A DNA stretch of 64,000 nt from JALQTD01 sp965656785 (lineage in GTDB: Bacteria; Bacteroidota; Bacteroidia; Flavobacteriales_D; Sanyastnellaceae). How positions within the stretch are numbered: the first letter of the stretch is position 1; each line of letters begins with the position of its first letter. The stretch spans positions 108,033 through 172,032 of the forward strand of contig CBFHLY010000001.1 in the NCBI GenBank assembly GCA_965656785.1, in the 5' to 3' direction. Shown piece by piece: positions 8,800-17,752 of this stretch. The translations under genes were made by a program, and so were the position numbers. The notes beneath the pieces were generated by a model. It was not told the origin of the DNA, made no database searches, and saw only the letters and a program-made list of their open reading frames with translations.

Positions 8800-9980
8800 T
8801 GAAAGGAGCCAGGACGACCCTGGCCGCACTGGGAAGCGTCCTCGTCTTGTTGCTGAACAGCGGCTGTGACGAGGGCGCTTCTGATTTGCGGCCCGTGCTG
8901 TGGGCGTTTCATTTGAACGATTCCACCACCTTCGAGTTGCGCGGCACGTACCATCCAGAACACCTGGAATTCTTCAACGGTCCGGAAACCTTGCACGGCA
9001 GCATCCTCGGGACGGACAGCTTCTCGCTGCCGCCGTTCGATGGGCTCATCACTGGCCATTGGAACGCAAGCCAGTTTGAAGGCCAATGGACCGATGGCCT
9101 GCGCCCCGACTACCGCATCCGGCTGACCGCATCCGAGTCACACGACGCCCCTTGCGACATGGCGGCCGACGTTCCGTGGCAGCATTGGGACGCCTTCATG
9201 CCCGGAAACGACAGCGTGTCATTTGGCACCCTCATGCTTCGAGTGACCCGAGAACGCATTCAAGGCACCATAGCGACCCCCACGGGCGATTTCCGCCACC
9301 TGCATGGAGCGCCCCAAGCGGATGGGTCCTGGGAGTTGGGAACGTTCGATGGCGCGCACTTGTACCACCTGCGCACGTGGCCAGCGAAGAACGGCCTGTT
9401 CGGAACGTTCCACTCGGGAAACCACTACGCGTCGACCTTCCGAGGCGACCTTCGTAAGGATGCGCCTGAAACGACGCCCATCCAAGCCCCACTGAGGGAT
9501 TCAATTCCGTTTGAAGCCCATGCGTATGGTCGCAACGGAGAACGCCTCATTTGGACCGCAGAAACGCTCCCTGGTGAAATCACGGTCATCGACATCATGG
9601 GTACGTGGTGTCCCAATTGCCTCGACGAAATCCACCTGCTCAAACAACTCGCCGAAGCCCACCCCGACGTGGCCTTCATGAGCGTTGCTTTTGAACGCGG
9701 CGCTGTACAGCAGCCCGAACGTGCTTGGCAACGAATCGAGCAGTACCGAAAGGACCTCCATGTGGAATGGCCAATTTACCTCGGAGGGCCAGCAAACAAG
9801 CAGAAAGCCGGCGACGCCTTTCCGTTTTTGGAGCGCGTTGCCAGCTTTCCCACGACGCTGTTCGTCCACCGCGATGGCCGCATCATCACCCATTCAGGCT
9901 TCAATGGCCCCGCTACGGGTGCCGCCCATCAAGCCGAAATCGCCGCCTTTGAACAGAACATTCAGTCCTTGCTGAATTGA
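8799..9980 (+). CDS. TlpA-like thioredoxin-fold lipoprotein with N-terminal unknown domain
   Basis: 393 residues. The start MKGARTTLAALG leads to a lipobox ending LLNSGC (Cys at about 23), so the protein is probably lipid-anchored in the envelope. Residues 30-240 form a beta-rich domain I do not recognise. From about 265 it is a TlpA/ResA-like thioredoxin domain with the redox pair in GTWCPNC and the cis-proline loop in SFPTTLF. Such proteins reduce or exchange disulfides outside the cytoplasm. The start at 8799 overlaps the dehydrogenase stop by one base. The stop is one base from the stop of the convergent gene, leaving no room for a terminator. Confidence 0.83.
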   Translation: MKGARTTLAALGSVLVLLLNSGCDEGASDLRPVLWAFHLNDSTTFELRGTYHPEHLEFFNGPETLHGSILGTDSFSLPPFDGLITGHWNASQFEGQWTDGLRPDYRIRLTASESHDAPCDMAADVPWQHWDAFMPGNDSVSFGTLMLRVTRERIQGTIATPTGDFRHLHGAPQADGSWELGTFDGAHLYHLRTWPAKNGLFGTFHSGNHYASTFRGDLRKDAPETTPIQAPLRDSIPFEAHAYGRNGERLIWTAETLPGEITVIDIMGTWCPNCLDEIHLLKQLAEAHPDVAFMSVAFERGAVQQPERAWQRIEQYRKDLHVEWPIYLGGPANKQKAGDAFPFLERVASFPTTLFVHRDGRIITHSGFNGPATGAAHQAEIAAFEQNIQSLLN

Positions 9981-9981
9981 A

Positions 9982-11988
9982 TCATCGATCCGACGGGAAA
10001 TCGTTCTCACGATCCACCTCGATGCGCTGATCGCGATTGACCAAATCCCACGCGGTGTGGAAAATCAACCGACCGATTTCGGCGGTCTTTTCGAACAGGA
10101 TCTTCTCTACGTCATCGCCTGGTTTGTGGTAATCCTCGTGCACCCCACTGAAGTAGAAAATCACCGGAATGCCGTTCTTCGCAAAGTTGTAATGGTCTGA
10201 ACGATAGTAGAATCGGTTCGGATCATCGGGTGCGTTGAACGTGTAATCCAAAGCCAAATTCGTGTATTCCGCATTCGCAGCCTCGCTGATTTCGTGAAGC
10301 TCCGTCGACAACTTATCGCTTCCGATGAGGTACACATAACGCTCATCGTCCGCATGGGCGTCATCCACCCGACCGATCATGTCCACGTTCAGGTTCGCTA
10401 TGGTTTGATCCAAAGGCCAAACCGGATGATCCGCATACCATTCTGAGCCGAGCAAGCCCTTCTCCTCCCCCACCACCGTCATGAACAGGATGCTGCGTCG
10501 CGGACCGTGGCCTTCCGATGCCGCCTGCGCGAAAGCGCTGGCAAGTTCCAAGACCGTCACGGTGCCTGAACCGTCATCGTCAGCGCCGTTGTGGACTTCA
10601 CCATCGATGATGCCCACGTGGTCGTAATGCGCGGTGATGATCAACAACTCCTCCGCCAAATCCGTACCGGGCAAATATCCCAGGACATTGTGCGCCGTGA
10701 TGGGAGTGCGCTGCACCGCCTGTTGGAATGACCAAGAACCCAGGAGACCGCGATCCATTTCCGAACGTTTCGCGGCGCGGGCCTTCAACTTCGCAATGGA
10801 CTTGAAACCCGCAACATCCAACCAGCCCTCCAACGTCTCCTCTCCCGTGATGAACAAGGGCAAGGTGACCTCATCCGATTCGGGTTCCTCCTCGCGCACC
10901 AAGGTCAAACTCTCCCGCGTCAACCACGGCTTCATCCGGCTCCGAATGGTCGCATAGTCGGGCGAAACCACCACCAGGCCCGCGGCCCCCAATTCTGCGG
11001 CCAAGGCTCGCTTCGCTTCCCACGATTCCGCCCAACGACGTTCTTCAGCTGGGTCGTTGAAATAACCGTCTCCAGACCGATCGGTCGGAACACCGGACAG
11101 GACGACAGCGATTTGGCCTTTCACCTCCAAACCTGAATAATCATCCCAACCCGCCGTTTGCACCCCATATCCGGCAAAGACCAACGGCAAACCGACCACA
11201 TCATCCGCATCCAAGCCCGGATAGAACATGAACTCCTCCAAGAAGGTCAGGGAATCCACCACAGCCTGCTTGCCGCCCACGACCTGAGCATGCGCCATCG
11301 GCGCTTCATTCCGATTCAACTGCACCTCCTGGAAATAGGTCTCACCATCGTACCGAACCAAACCCAATTCCGCGAAGTAATCGGCAATGTACTCCGCCGC
11401 CATCTCCGCTCCCCGAGTCCCCGTCTCCCGGCCCTCATACGCGTCGCTTGCCAGCACCTCCAAATGCGCTCGCAAATCATCCGGACGGATCTCCGATCCA
11501 TACCTCAACTGGATCGAATCCTGTGCCGACAAGCCCAACACCGAACTCAGCAGAATCGCCCAAACGCCAGCAATCTTCGCCACCCGCCGGGCGTGCCGTC
11601 CTCCCTCAAAATCAGCCTTCAAAAACGCTTCGACGATGTTCAACGCCTCCTCGATCGACACGAAACGCGCGGGGATGCACAGCACATTGGCGTCGTTGTG
11701 CTGCCGAGCCAATGCCGCCACTTTCGGCGTCCACGCAATGCCCGCGCGCACAGCGGCGTGCTTGTTGGCGCTCATCGCCACCCCGTTCGCGGAGCCGCAA
11801 ATTAAGATGCCCAGCTCAGCCGATCCCCGCTCCACATCCACTGAAACGGCGTGCGCAAAATCCGGGTAGTCCACTGAATCCGAAGTGTTTGTACCCCGAT
11901 TGATGAAGGTGTGATCCGACCCAAATCGGTCCATGATGCGCTGCTTGAGTTCGGGGCCAGCGTGGTCCCCACCGATGGAAATCTGCAT
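9982..11988 (-). CDS. rpiB: RpiB - M28 peptidase in-frame fusion (ribose-5-phosphate isomerase B + secreted metallopeptidase)
   Basis: One uninterrupted frame of 668 residues from the ATG at 11988 (MQISIGGDHAG; an in-frame ATG at 12018 adds ten residues). Residues 1-138 are a complete RpiB: GGDHAG, the catalytic Cys in LICGSANG and His in ARQHND, ending in FEGGRHARR. RpiB interconverts ribose-5-phosphate and ribulose-5-phosphate in the cytosol. With no stop codon the frame continues into VAKIAGVWAILLSSVLGLSA, a good signal peptide, then a PA-type insert and an M28 zinc peptidase with HYDHVG, NGADDDGSG, GEEKGLLGS, NVDMIGR and SDHYNF. A GTG at 11583-11581 could start the peptidase alone. Either it is a true fusion or two proteins made from one frame. 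Confidence 0.85.
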   Translation of the reverse strand: MQISIGGDHAGPELKQRIMDRFGSDHTFINRGTNTSDSVDYPDFAHAVSVDVERGSAELGILICGSANGVAMSANKHAAVRAGIAWTPKVAALARQHNDANVLCIPARFVSIEEALNIVEAFLKADFEGGRHARRVAKIAGVWAILLSSVLGLSAQDSIQLRYGSEIRPDDLRAHLEVLASDAYEGRETGTRGAEMAAEYIADYFAELGLVRYDGETYFQEVQLNRNEAPMAHAQVVGGKQAVVDSLTFLEEFMFYPGLDADDVVGLPLVFAGYGVQTAGWDDYSGLEVKGQIAVVLSGVPTDRSGDGYFNDPAEERRWAESWEAKRALAAELGAAGLVVVSPDYATIRSRMKPWLTRESLTLVREEEPESDEVTLPLFITGEETLEGWLDVAGFKSIAKLKARAAKRSEMDRGLLGSWSFQQAVQRTPITAHNVLGYLPGTDLAEELLIITAHYDHVGIIDGEVHNGADDDGSGTVTVLELASAFAQAASEGHGPRRSILFMTVVGEEKGLLGSEWYADHPVWPLDQTIANLNVDMIGRVDDAHADDERYVYLIGSDKLSTELHEISEAANAEYTNLALDYTFNAPDDPNRFYYRSDHYNFAKNGIPVIFYFSGVHEDYHKPGDDVEKILFEKTAEIGRLIFHTAWDLVNRDQRIEVDRENDFPSDR

Positions 11989-12018
11989 GGAATGTAGGTG
12001 CTTGTTCGCGGGTCGCAA

Positions 12019-12495
12019 GGTAATTCACAGGCTCCCGGTGAATACCCTTAAAAAACCGTGGAAACCTCGGGATAACATTTGCTTGACAACGGAGTCATTT
12101 CCACCTAAGCAGAACAACCCCCTCCCCTTCCAAACAATCTAACCGGTTTCTTCGGACACGTTTTCACCCAAATCCACCCCGCTTCCACACACCCCTCCTC
12201 CACAAACTTCTCTTCCACCCCAGTTACTCACCAACGTGGAAAACACCTCCCCGAATCTCGCAACACCCTTGAACTTCAGGAAGATTCAATTCACAACCCG
12301 CGTGCACAATTCACCCAATCTTTGTCGACAACTCGCAAAACCAAGTCCAGATCGCCCCACTTTTCCACCGTTTCAACAGGCCTATAGTGACTACTGATTT
12401 CTCTTATTTCAAAAAAAATTCATCATACATCATTTGTTGGAAAACGTTCACGCTCTGCGGTTGGGAGTGTGCAGCAAGCGCGGCATCTTTGAGCC
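12019..12495. other. 477-base non-coding region, candidate replication origin (oriC-like)
   Basis: No coding frame is supported here. By hand count, 12121-12360 carries 25 G and 99 C on the plus strand, an extreme skew. TCCAC occurs at 12099, 12173, 12184, 12199 and 12214 and in TTTTCCACC at 12361-12369; its complement occurs at 12058 and in GTGGAAAAC at 12236-12244. The best copies match 7 of 9 bases of the DnaA box TTATCCACA. An AT-rich tract follows (12371-12442, with an A8 run). Three parS sites lie 5-7 kb away. A short hairpin (ATTCAC 12023-12028 / GTGAAT 12038-12043) lies near the rpiB start. Alternatively this is only a long divergent promoter region. Confidence 0.4.
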
Positions 12496-14007
12496 ATGCG
12501 CCGATTGCTCTTGATGTACGGGATTTGGGCCAGTCAGGTTACCGCTTGGACGCAAGATCCAGTCGCGGATTGTGATTGGACCCAATTTACGTTCGCAAAC
12601 GGCTCAGTTTCCAGTGAAGGTTGCTTGGTGGATGGGTTGCCGGAAGGGGTTTGGAAAACCTACCATCCGAACGGGAACTTGGCGAGCGAGGGTGCGAGGG
12701 TGCAACATGAGTTGACGGGGTTGTGGCGGTTTTACCACGAAGACGGTTGGTTGGAACACGAGGTGCACTACGCCAAGGGACGGCAGGATGGCATCGAGCG
12801 GTTTTATGCTGCTGAGGGCGTGATGGAAGAGGAGCGGATGTGGGTGAACGGCGTGCAGGAAGGGGAATTGAGGCGGTATCATTCGAATGGGAACGTCGCC
12901 CGGGCGATTCCATTTGAGGCGGGCCGGGAGCAAGGTTTGGGTTGGGAATTCGATCGAGAAGATGGTCGGCGGGTGGCGCGGCTCGATTACCACAATGGGT
13001 ATTTGCGGGGCATTGAGCGCATCAACCGGTACAACGAGGCGGGCCGGAAGACGGGGGTTTGGGTGGTGTGGAATGCGAGAGGAATCTTGGTGGAGGAAGG
13101 TCCGTGGACGGATGGCCAGCGCAACGGGGTGTTCACGTTTTACGACGACAAGGGGAAATTGGATCGCTTGGAGCGCTATGTGAATGGGGAGTTGCAAGCG
13201 GCGGATGAGGTGACCCAAATGTTGGACATCCGTCGGACGTACCACGAAAATGGTCAAATCGCACGCGTCGGAGGCTACGGCGCTCAAGGTCCTGAAGGCG
13301 TGTTCCGGGTCTACAGTCCCACCGGTGAGCTGATCTTTGGTGAGGTGTATTCCAACGGGGAGCGCATCGCCGAGGGCATCACCGAGCCCAATGGATTGCG
13401 AGAAGGCGATTGGAAACTGTACTACGATTCGGGAGAATTGTTCGGAGAGGGTGGGTACGCCGAAGGGTTGCGGGAAGGTCCGTGGCGGTTTTACAACCGG
13501 GATGGGAGTTTGGCCCAAGAAGGCGGATTCCGCGAAGGGCGCTACCACGGCGATTGGACCTGGTACTACCTCAACGGCGATGTTCACCGAAAGGAGGCGT
13601 ACCGCCGGGGCAAAGAAGATGGGCTGTTTCAGGAATGGAACCGCGATGGCGAACTGTTGCTCGAGGGCGAATACATCGATGGGTTGCGTCACGGATTTTG
13701 GATGACCCAGGTCAACGACCACCGGGAAGAGGGAAGCTACGTCGACGGTGAACGCGATGGAGAATGGGTGCACACTTACGACAACGGTCAGAAGCAGTTT
13801 CGCGGAGCTTACCTGCTCGGCGATCCCATCGGAAAGCACGTGGAATGGAACCGCGATGGCACCCGGCACTGGATGGGAAGCTATGAAGCGGGCTTGCCGG
13901 ATGGCGACTGGATTTTTTACGGCGAGAACAACCAAATTGCGCAGACCCGCACTTACCGAGTCGGTGAACTCATCAAGGTGGACGGGACGAAAGTCAACAA
14001 GCAATGA
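12496..14007 (+). CDS. MORN-repeat (YwqK-like) protein, probably exported
   Basis: 503 residues. The N-terminus MRRLLLMYGIWASQVTAWTQD looks like a signal peptide. The rest is a run of about 16-18 tandem units of roughly 23 residues with the pattern G-x-W-x-x-Y-x-x-x-G (for example GVWKTYHPNGNL, GPWRFYNRDGSL, GDWTWYYLNGDV), i.e. MORN_2/YwqK-type repeats. Many Bacteroidota encode such proteins; they are sometimes labelled YwqK antitoxins, but no toxin partner is visible and I do not assign that role. A CATCTTTG box sits 4 bases before the ATG. The stop overlaps the start of the histidine kinase by 4 bases, so the repeat protein heads a signalling operon. Confidence 0.82.
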   Translation: MRRLLLMYGIWASQVTAWTQDPVADCDWTQFTFANGSVSSEGCLVDGLPEGVWKTYHPNGNLASEGARVQHELTGLWRFYHEDGWLEHEVHYAKGRQDGIERFYAAEGVMEEERMWVNGVQEGELRRYHSNGNVARAIPFEAGREQGLGWEFDREDGRRVARLDYHNGYLRGIERINRYNEAGRKTGVWVVWNARGILVEEGPWTDGQRNGVFTFYDDKGKLDRLERYVNGELQAADEVTQMLDIRRTYHENGQIARVGGYGAQGPEGVFRVYSPTGELIFGEVYSNGERIAEGITEPNGLREGDWKLYYDSGELFGEGGYAEGLREGPWRFYNRDGSLAQEGGFREGRYHGDWTWYYLNGDVHRKEAYRRGKEDGLFQEWNRDGELLLEGEYIDGLRHGFWMTQVNDHREEGSYVDGERDGEWVHTYDNGQKQFRGAYLLGDPIGKHVEWNRDGTRHWMGSYEAGLPDGDWIFYGENNQIAQTRTYRVGELIKVDGTKVNKQ

Positions 14008-16934
14008 CCACGAATTTCACCGAATTGGAGTTGTTCAATCGCATGCCAGAAGCGCTGGTGTGGATTGAAGGCGATGCGTTGCGCGCCATCAACGAACGCG
14101 CTTGTTTGATGCTCGGTGTGGATTGTCAGCAGTGGGTGGGTAAATCGTGGAGCGCCATCTCCAACGCGTATTTTCCGGACCTCCGCCCGCATTCAAATCG
14201 CGAACTACCGAAAGCGTTCACCCAGAACATCGTCATCGAAGCCCTCGACGGTGGGCGGTTTCATGCGGAGTGGAAGTGGTCTCAGCTGGGACCCAATTCG
14301 ATCCTTGGGCAGTTCCGCGACATCAGCGAACGCGTGTTTTTTGAGCAGGCCATTCGCGAGTCGGAGCAGCGGTTTAAGTCGTTGACCATTCACGCGATGG
14401 AAGGCATTGCACTCTTGAGCGACGAAACCGTCATCGACAGCAACGAACAGTTCGCCCGCCTGTTGGGGTTTCGCCGCGTCGATGAAGTCCTCGGAGCGAA
14501 CATCCACGATTTCATTCGCGACCGGGATTGGCGGCGCATTTCGGCGCGGACGCAATTTGGAAGCCGCTGCGAAATCGAGGCGCGAACCGCATCGGATCAA
14601 TTGATTCACCTCGAGGTGACCATGACCGAATCGGCCGACAAATACACGGCCGACCAAGTCCTGCTCATTTACGACATCACGGAGCGCAAGCGGACAGAGC
14701 TCGATTTGCTCCAAACGAAGGAACGGTTCCGGCTTCTCGTGGAAAACAACCCCATCGGCCTGTTCTTGCTGGTCGATGGTCGGATCAAGTACGCCAATGC
14801 CGCCGCGTTGGATTTGGTGCAATACCCGGAGGATGAATTGCTGGATTTTCCCTTTGATGAGTTTTTCATTCCGGAAGAGCGCCATCGGGTGAAGGCGAGT
14901 TTGGATCGGACGCGCGAAGGTGTGAAGACGCCGTACACGGAGATGAAACTCCGGCGAGCGGATGGAAAGTCCGCCATGGTGGGCATGCGGATGACGCTTT
15001 CGTTTTATGATCGCAGTCCTGCGATCCAGGTGACGTTGATGGATTTGTCCACGCGAATGGAGCTGTTGCGCGAACAAATGCGCGCCTCCGTTGCAGAAGA
15101 ATCCAACACCCTGCTCAAGGCCGAAATCGAGCGCCACAAGGAAACGCAGCGCAAGCTCCGGGCGGCGGAATTGCTGAACCGTTCGATGATCGGGAGTTCG
15201 ATTGACATGATCATCGCCTTCGACAAGAACAACCAAATCATTCAGTGGAACCACGCGGCTTCGGTGGAATTCGGTTGGACGTTTGAAGAGGCGAAGTTGC
15301 TGGAATTCGGGGCCTTGCTCGCCGATTCGGATGAAGTGGATTTGGTGTTCGAAAACCTGAACCAAACGCATTACTTCGCGGGTGAGGTTCAAGGCACTCG
15401 TGCGTCGGGTGAGGAGTTCAGTGCGCTCATGTCGGTGGCCTCCATGCGCGACGATTCCGGGGACATCATCGGTTACGTGGCGGTGGGCCGGGACATCACC
15501 GATTTGAAATTGGCCGAGCAGGAATTGCGGGAGAGCGAGGAGCGGTACCGGGACATTTTGGAATACGCGACGGACGTCATTTTCCTGGTGAATTCCACGG
15601 GCCATTTCGTGTACGCAAACCCGTCGTTTTTCAGGACGTTGGGCTACGATCCTGCTTCGATCGAGGAGATTCAACTGGACCAAATCATGCCCGAGCTTGA
15701 AATCCATCCTGGTACGAGTTGGATGGAAACCCTCGAGGGCGCTCGGGGCGAATGGGTCTTCCGCGCCGCGAACGGGACCTCCCTCCTCATGCTCGGCGGC
15801 GCCTCGGTGCGCTACGACCAGGCCGGTGACCGCGAAGGCCTCCGAGGCATCTTCCTCGACATCACCGACATCCGGCGCCACGAGCGGAGCGCGCGCATCC
15901 AGTCCGCGAAGCTCCAAAGCATCTTCAATTCCACACGGTACTTGCTCATGCTGACCATGGATCGCGCGCACCAAATCACCACCATCAACCGCAACTTCCA
16001 GGACGTCTTCCAAGGGCAGTTCAACGTGGATGTGCAGTTGGGTACGGAATTCACGGGATTGTTCCAGGGTTTGGCCAACCCCGACCACTATCAAGGCCAA
16101 CTCCAGCTCATCCAAAACGCGTTCGACGGCCGCCCGCAGCAGTTCGAAATGGCCTTGAACGCAGTGGACGGCACCATCCGCTGGTTCATTGTGTTCATCA
16201 ATCCGGTGGCCGCTGACAGCGAAACGGAAGAGGTCAGCTGCATCGCCTACGACATCACCGATCGGAAGGAAATCGACCAACAAATTCGTCGAGCGCTCAA
16301 AGAGAAGGAAATCCTGCTGCAAGAGGTTCACCACCGCGTGAAAAACAACCTCCAGGTGATTTCCAGCATGCTCAACTTGCAACGTCGATTCGTGTCGGAT
16401 CCCTTGCTGCTCCAAGTGCTTGATGAGAGCACGAACCGCATCGCGACCATGAGCTACATCCACGAATCGCTCTATCAAAACACGGACTTCAGTTCCATCA
16501 GCTTTTCAGAATACCTGAAGCGCTTGACCTCCAATTTGATGAGCAGTTATGCACAACGAACGGCGCACGTGGAATTGGAAACGAAACTCATTGACTTGCA
16601 TTTGAATTTGGAACAAGCGATCCCTTGTGGATTGATTGTCAACGAGTTGGTTTCTAATTGCATGAAGTATGCTTTTCAGGGACTCGAGCGCGGTGTGCTG
16701 ACGTTGCGCGTGGATTCCGTAGGGGATTTTGTGGAAATCGAAGTGTCGGACGATGGCGTGGGTCTTCCAGAAGATTTTAACTTTGACACGAACGATTCAC
16801 TGGGGGTTTATTTGATCCAGGCTTTGACGGAACAAATTCAGGCTGAGTTGATTGTACGCAGTTCTTCTTTGGAAGGGGCGGGCAAGATTCCTCGGGGAAC
16901 TTCGTTTATGATTAAGTTTGAACCCTCCAGTTGA
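14004..16934 (+). CDS. multi-PAS sensor histidine kinase, HisKA_2 type, cytoplasmic
   Basis: 976 residues with no membrane segment, so a soluble sensor. About six PAS/PAC units are seen, at roughly 10-115, 120-230, 235-350, 385-505, 508-630 and 635-760; several end with the PAC signature DITERK, DITDLK, DITDIR or DITDRK. The kinase core begins at LLQEVHHRVKNNLQ; the phosphoacceptor is His776 or His777 in the HisKA_2 motif. An HATPase domain follows with NELVSNCMKYAF (N box) and SDDGVGLPEDF (G1). The gene overlaps the MORN gene at its start, and its stop lies just before the response regulator. The pair is probably a phosphorelay; the ligand is unknown. Confidence 0.92.
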   Translation: MTTNFTELELFNRMPEALVWIEGDALRAINERACLMLGVDCQQWVGKSWSAISNAYFPDLRPHSNRELPKAFTQNIVIEALDGGRFHAEWKWSQLGPNSILGQFRDISERVFFEQAIRESEQRFKSLTIHAMEGIALLSDETVIDSNEQFARLLGFRRVDEVLGANIHDFIRDRDWRRISARTQFGSRCEIEARTASDQLIHLEVTMTESADKYTADQVLLIYDITERKRTELDLLQTKERFRLLVENNPIGLFLLVDGRIKYANAAALDLVQYPEDELLDFPFDEFFIPEERHRVKASLDRTREGVKTPYTEMKLRRADGKSAMVGMRMTLSFYDRSPAIQVTLMDLSTRMELLREQMRASVAEESNTLLKAEIERHKETQRKLRAAELLNRSMIGSSIDMIIAFDKNNQIIQWNHAASVEFGWTFEEAKLLEFGALLADSDEVDLVFENLNQTHYFAGEVQGTRASGEEFSALMSVASMRDDSGDIIGYVAVGRDITDLKLAEQELRESEERYRDILEYATDVIFLVNSTGHFVYANPSFFRTLGYDPASIEEIQLDQIMPELEIHPGTSWMETLEGARGEWVFRAANGTSLLMLGGASVRYDQAGDREGLRGIFLDITDIRRHERSARIQSAKLQSIFNSTRYLLMLTMDRAHQITTINRNFQDVFQGQFNVDVQLGTEFTGLFQGLANPDHYQGQLQLIQNAFDGRPQQFEMALNAVDGTIRWFIVFINPVAADSETEEVSCIAYDITDRKEIDQQIRRALKEKEILLQEVHHRVKNNLQVISSMLNLQRRFVSDPLLLQVLDESTNRIATMSYIHESLYQNTDFSSISFSEYLKRLTSNLMSSYAQRTAHVELETKLIDLHLNLEQAIPCGLIVNELVSNCMKYAFQGLERGVLTLRVDSVGDFVEIEVSDDGVGLPEDFNFDTNDSLGVYLIQALTEQIQAELIVRSSSLEGAGKIPRGTSFMIKFEPSS

Positions 16935-16945
16935 AATCAGAAAGC

Positions 16946-17695
16946 ATGCCGATTAACATTCTTGTGACCGAGGACGAAGTCATCGTCCGCAAAGACATCG
17001 AACGGTGTCTATCGAATTTGGGATACAACGTGGTGGCCTCTGCTGACAACGGGGAAGACGCGATTGAATTGGCCCTGAAGCACAAGCCGGATTTGGCCCT
17101 CATGGACATCATGATCAAAGGGGACATGAACGGCATTGCAGCGGCAGAGGAAATCAAGCGCAACATCGACATTCCGGTGGTCTTTTTGACGGCCTACGCC
17201 GACGAGAACACCTTGAGCGAAGCGAAGATGGCGGAGCCGCATGGCTACATCCTCAAGCCGTTCAAAGACGTCGACATCCAAACGGCCATTGAGATGGCCC
17301 TGCACAAGCACGGCAAGGAGCAGGAACTCAAGATGGAGTCGGACTTCCTGCGCAACATGGCGGAACACAAGGCGGATACGGAGGTCATCTTCGTCAAGAA
17401 CCGCAGCCGCTTGATGCGCGTGAAGAACGAAGACCTGCTCTTCATCGAAGCGCTCAAGGATTACGTGGTGGTGCACACGCGCACGGAGAGCTACACCATC
17501 CACAGCACGATGAAGGAAGTGGAGCGCAAGTTGAACGACCGCCAGTTCATCCGCGTGCACCGGAGTTTCATCGTGAACCTGGAAGCCATTGAGAGCATCA
17601 AGTATTCCATGATCAAAATGGAGGACATCGAGAAGGAGATTCCGGTGGGCGGTTCCTACAAGGACCTACTCGCATCGCGGATCAACCTCCTCTGA
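16946..17695 (+). CDS. LytTR-family response regulator
   Basis: 249 residues from the ATG at 16946; a TTG at 16931 would add five residues and overlap the kinase stop. The receiver domain spans residues 1-120, with the acidic pocket in VTEDE, phosphoacceptor Asp54 in ALMDIM, the Thr in FLTAYAD and the Lys in ILKPF. A LytTR DNA-binding domain follows (about 150-245: FVKNRSRLMRVKNEDLLFIE, then FIRVHRSFIVNLEAI). It is the cognate regulator of the multi-PAS kinase by adjacency. LytTR regulators bind direct repeats upstream of their targets; I could not identify such sites here. The gene is closed by a strong hairpin terminator. Confidence 0.93.
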   Translation: MPINILVTEDEVIVRKDIERCLSNLGYNVVASADNGEDAIELALKHKPDLALMDIMIKGDMNGIAAAEEIKRNIDIPVVFLTAYADENTLSEAKMAEPHGYILKPFKDVDIQTAIEMALHKHGKEQELKMESDFLRNMAEHKADTEVIFVKNRSRLMRVKNEDLLFIEALKDYVVVHTRTESYTIHSTMKEVERKLNDRQFIRVHRSFIVNLEAIESIKYSMIKMEDIEKEIPVGGSYKDLLASRINLL

Positions 17696-17713
17696 ACGAC
17701 CGCAATTGAATGA

Positions 17714-17748
17714 ACGGCCCGCTCAGGATTTCCTGGGCGGGCCGTTTT
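17714..17748 (+). terminator. rho-independent terminator after the LytTR operon
   Basis: Stem ACGGCCCGC (17714-17722) pairs with GCGGGCCGT (17737-17745), extended inward by CAGGA/TCCTG, and is followed by TTTT. It separates two convergent genes, but the T run favours the plus-strand operon. Confidence 0.9.
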
Positions 17749-17752
17749 GGTT

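Noticed and set aside
9982..11988. Frameshift explanation for the RpiB-M28 joined frame
   Set aside because: Both domains are complete and in the same frame; no shift is needed to read either. A lost stop codon or a natural fusion is the simpler reading.
12023..12043. ATTCAC/GTGAAT hairpin near the rpiB start as a terminator
   Set aside because: Six base pairs with a 9-base loop, no upstream gene on the plus strand and no T run; too weak to call, kept only as part of the intergenic description.
12496..14007. YwqK antitoxin with a neighbouring toxin
   Set aside because: The neighbours are a histidine kinase and a hydrolytic enzyme fusion; no toxin-like gene is present, so the antitoxin label is only a repeat-family name.
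14205..16478. 757-codon open frame antisense to the multi-PAS kinase; similar frames at 12604-14004, 22991-24352, 27133-29283 and 46753-48204
   Set aside because: All lie opposite genes with clear domains and have no start context or family resemblance of their own.
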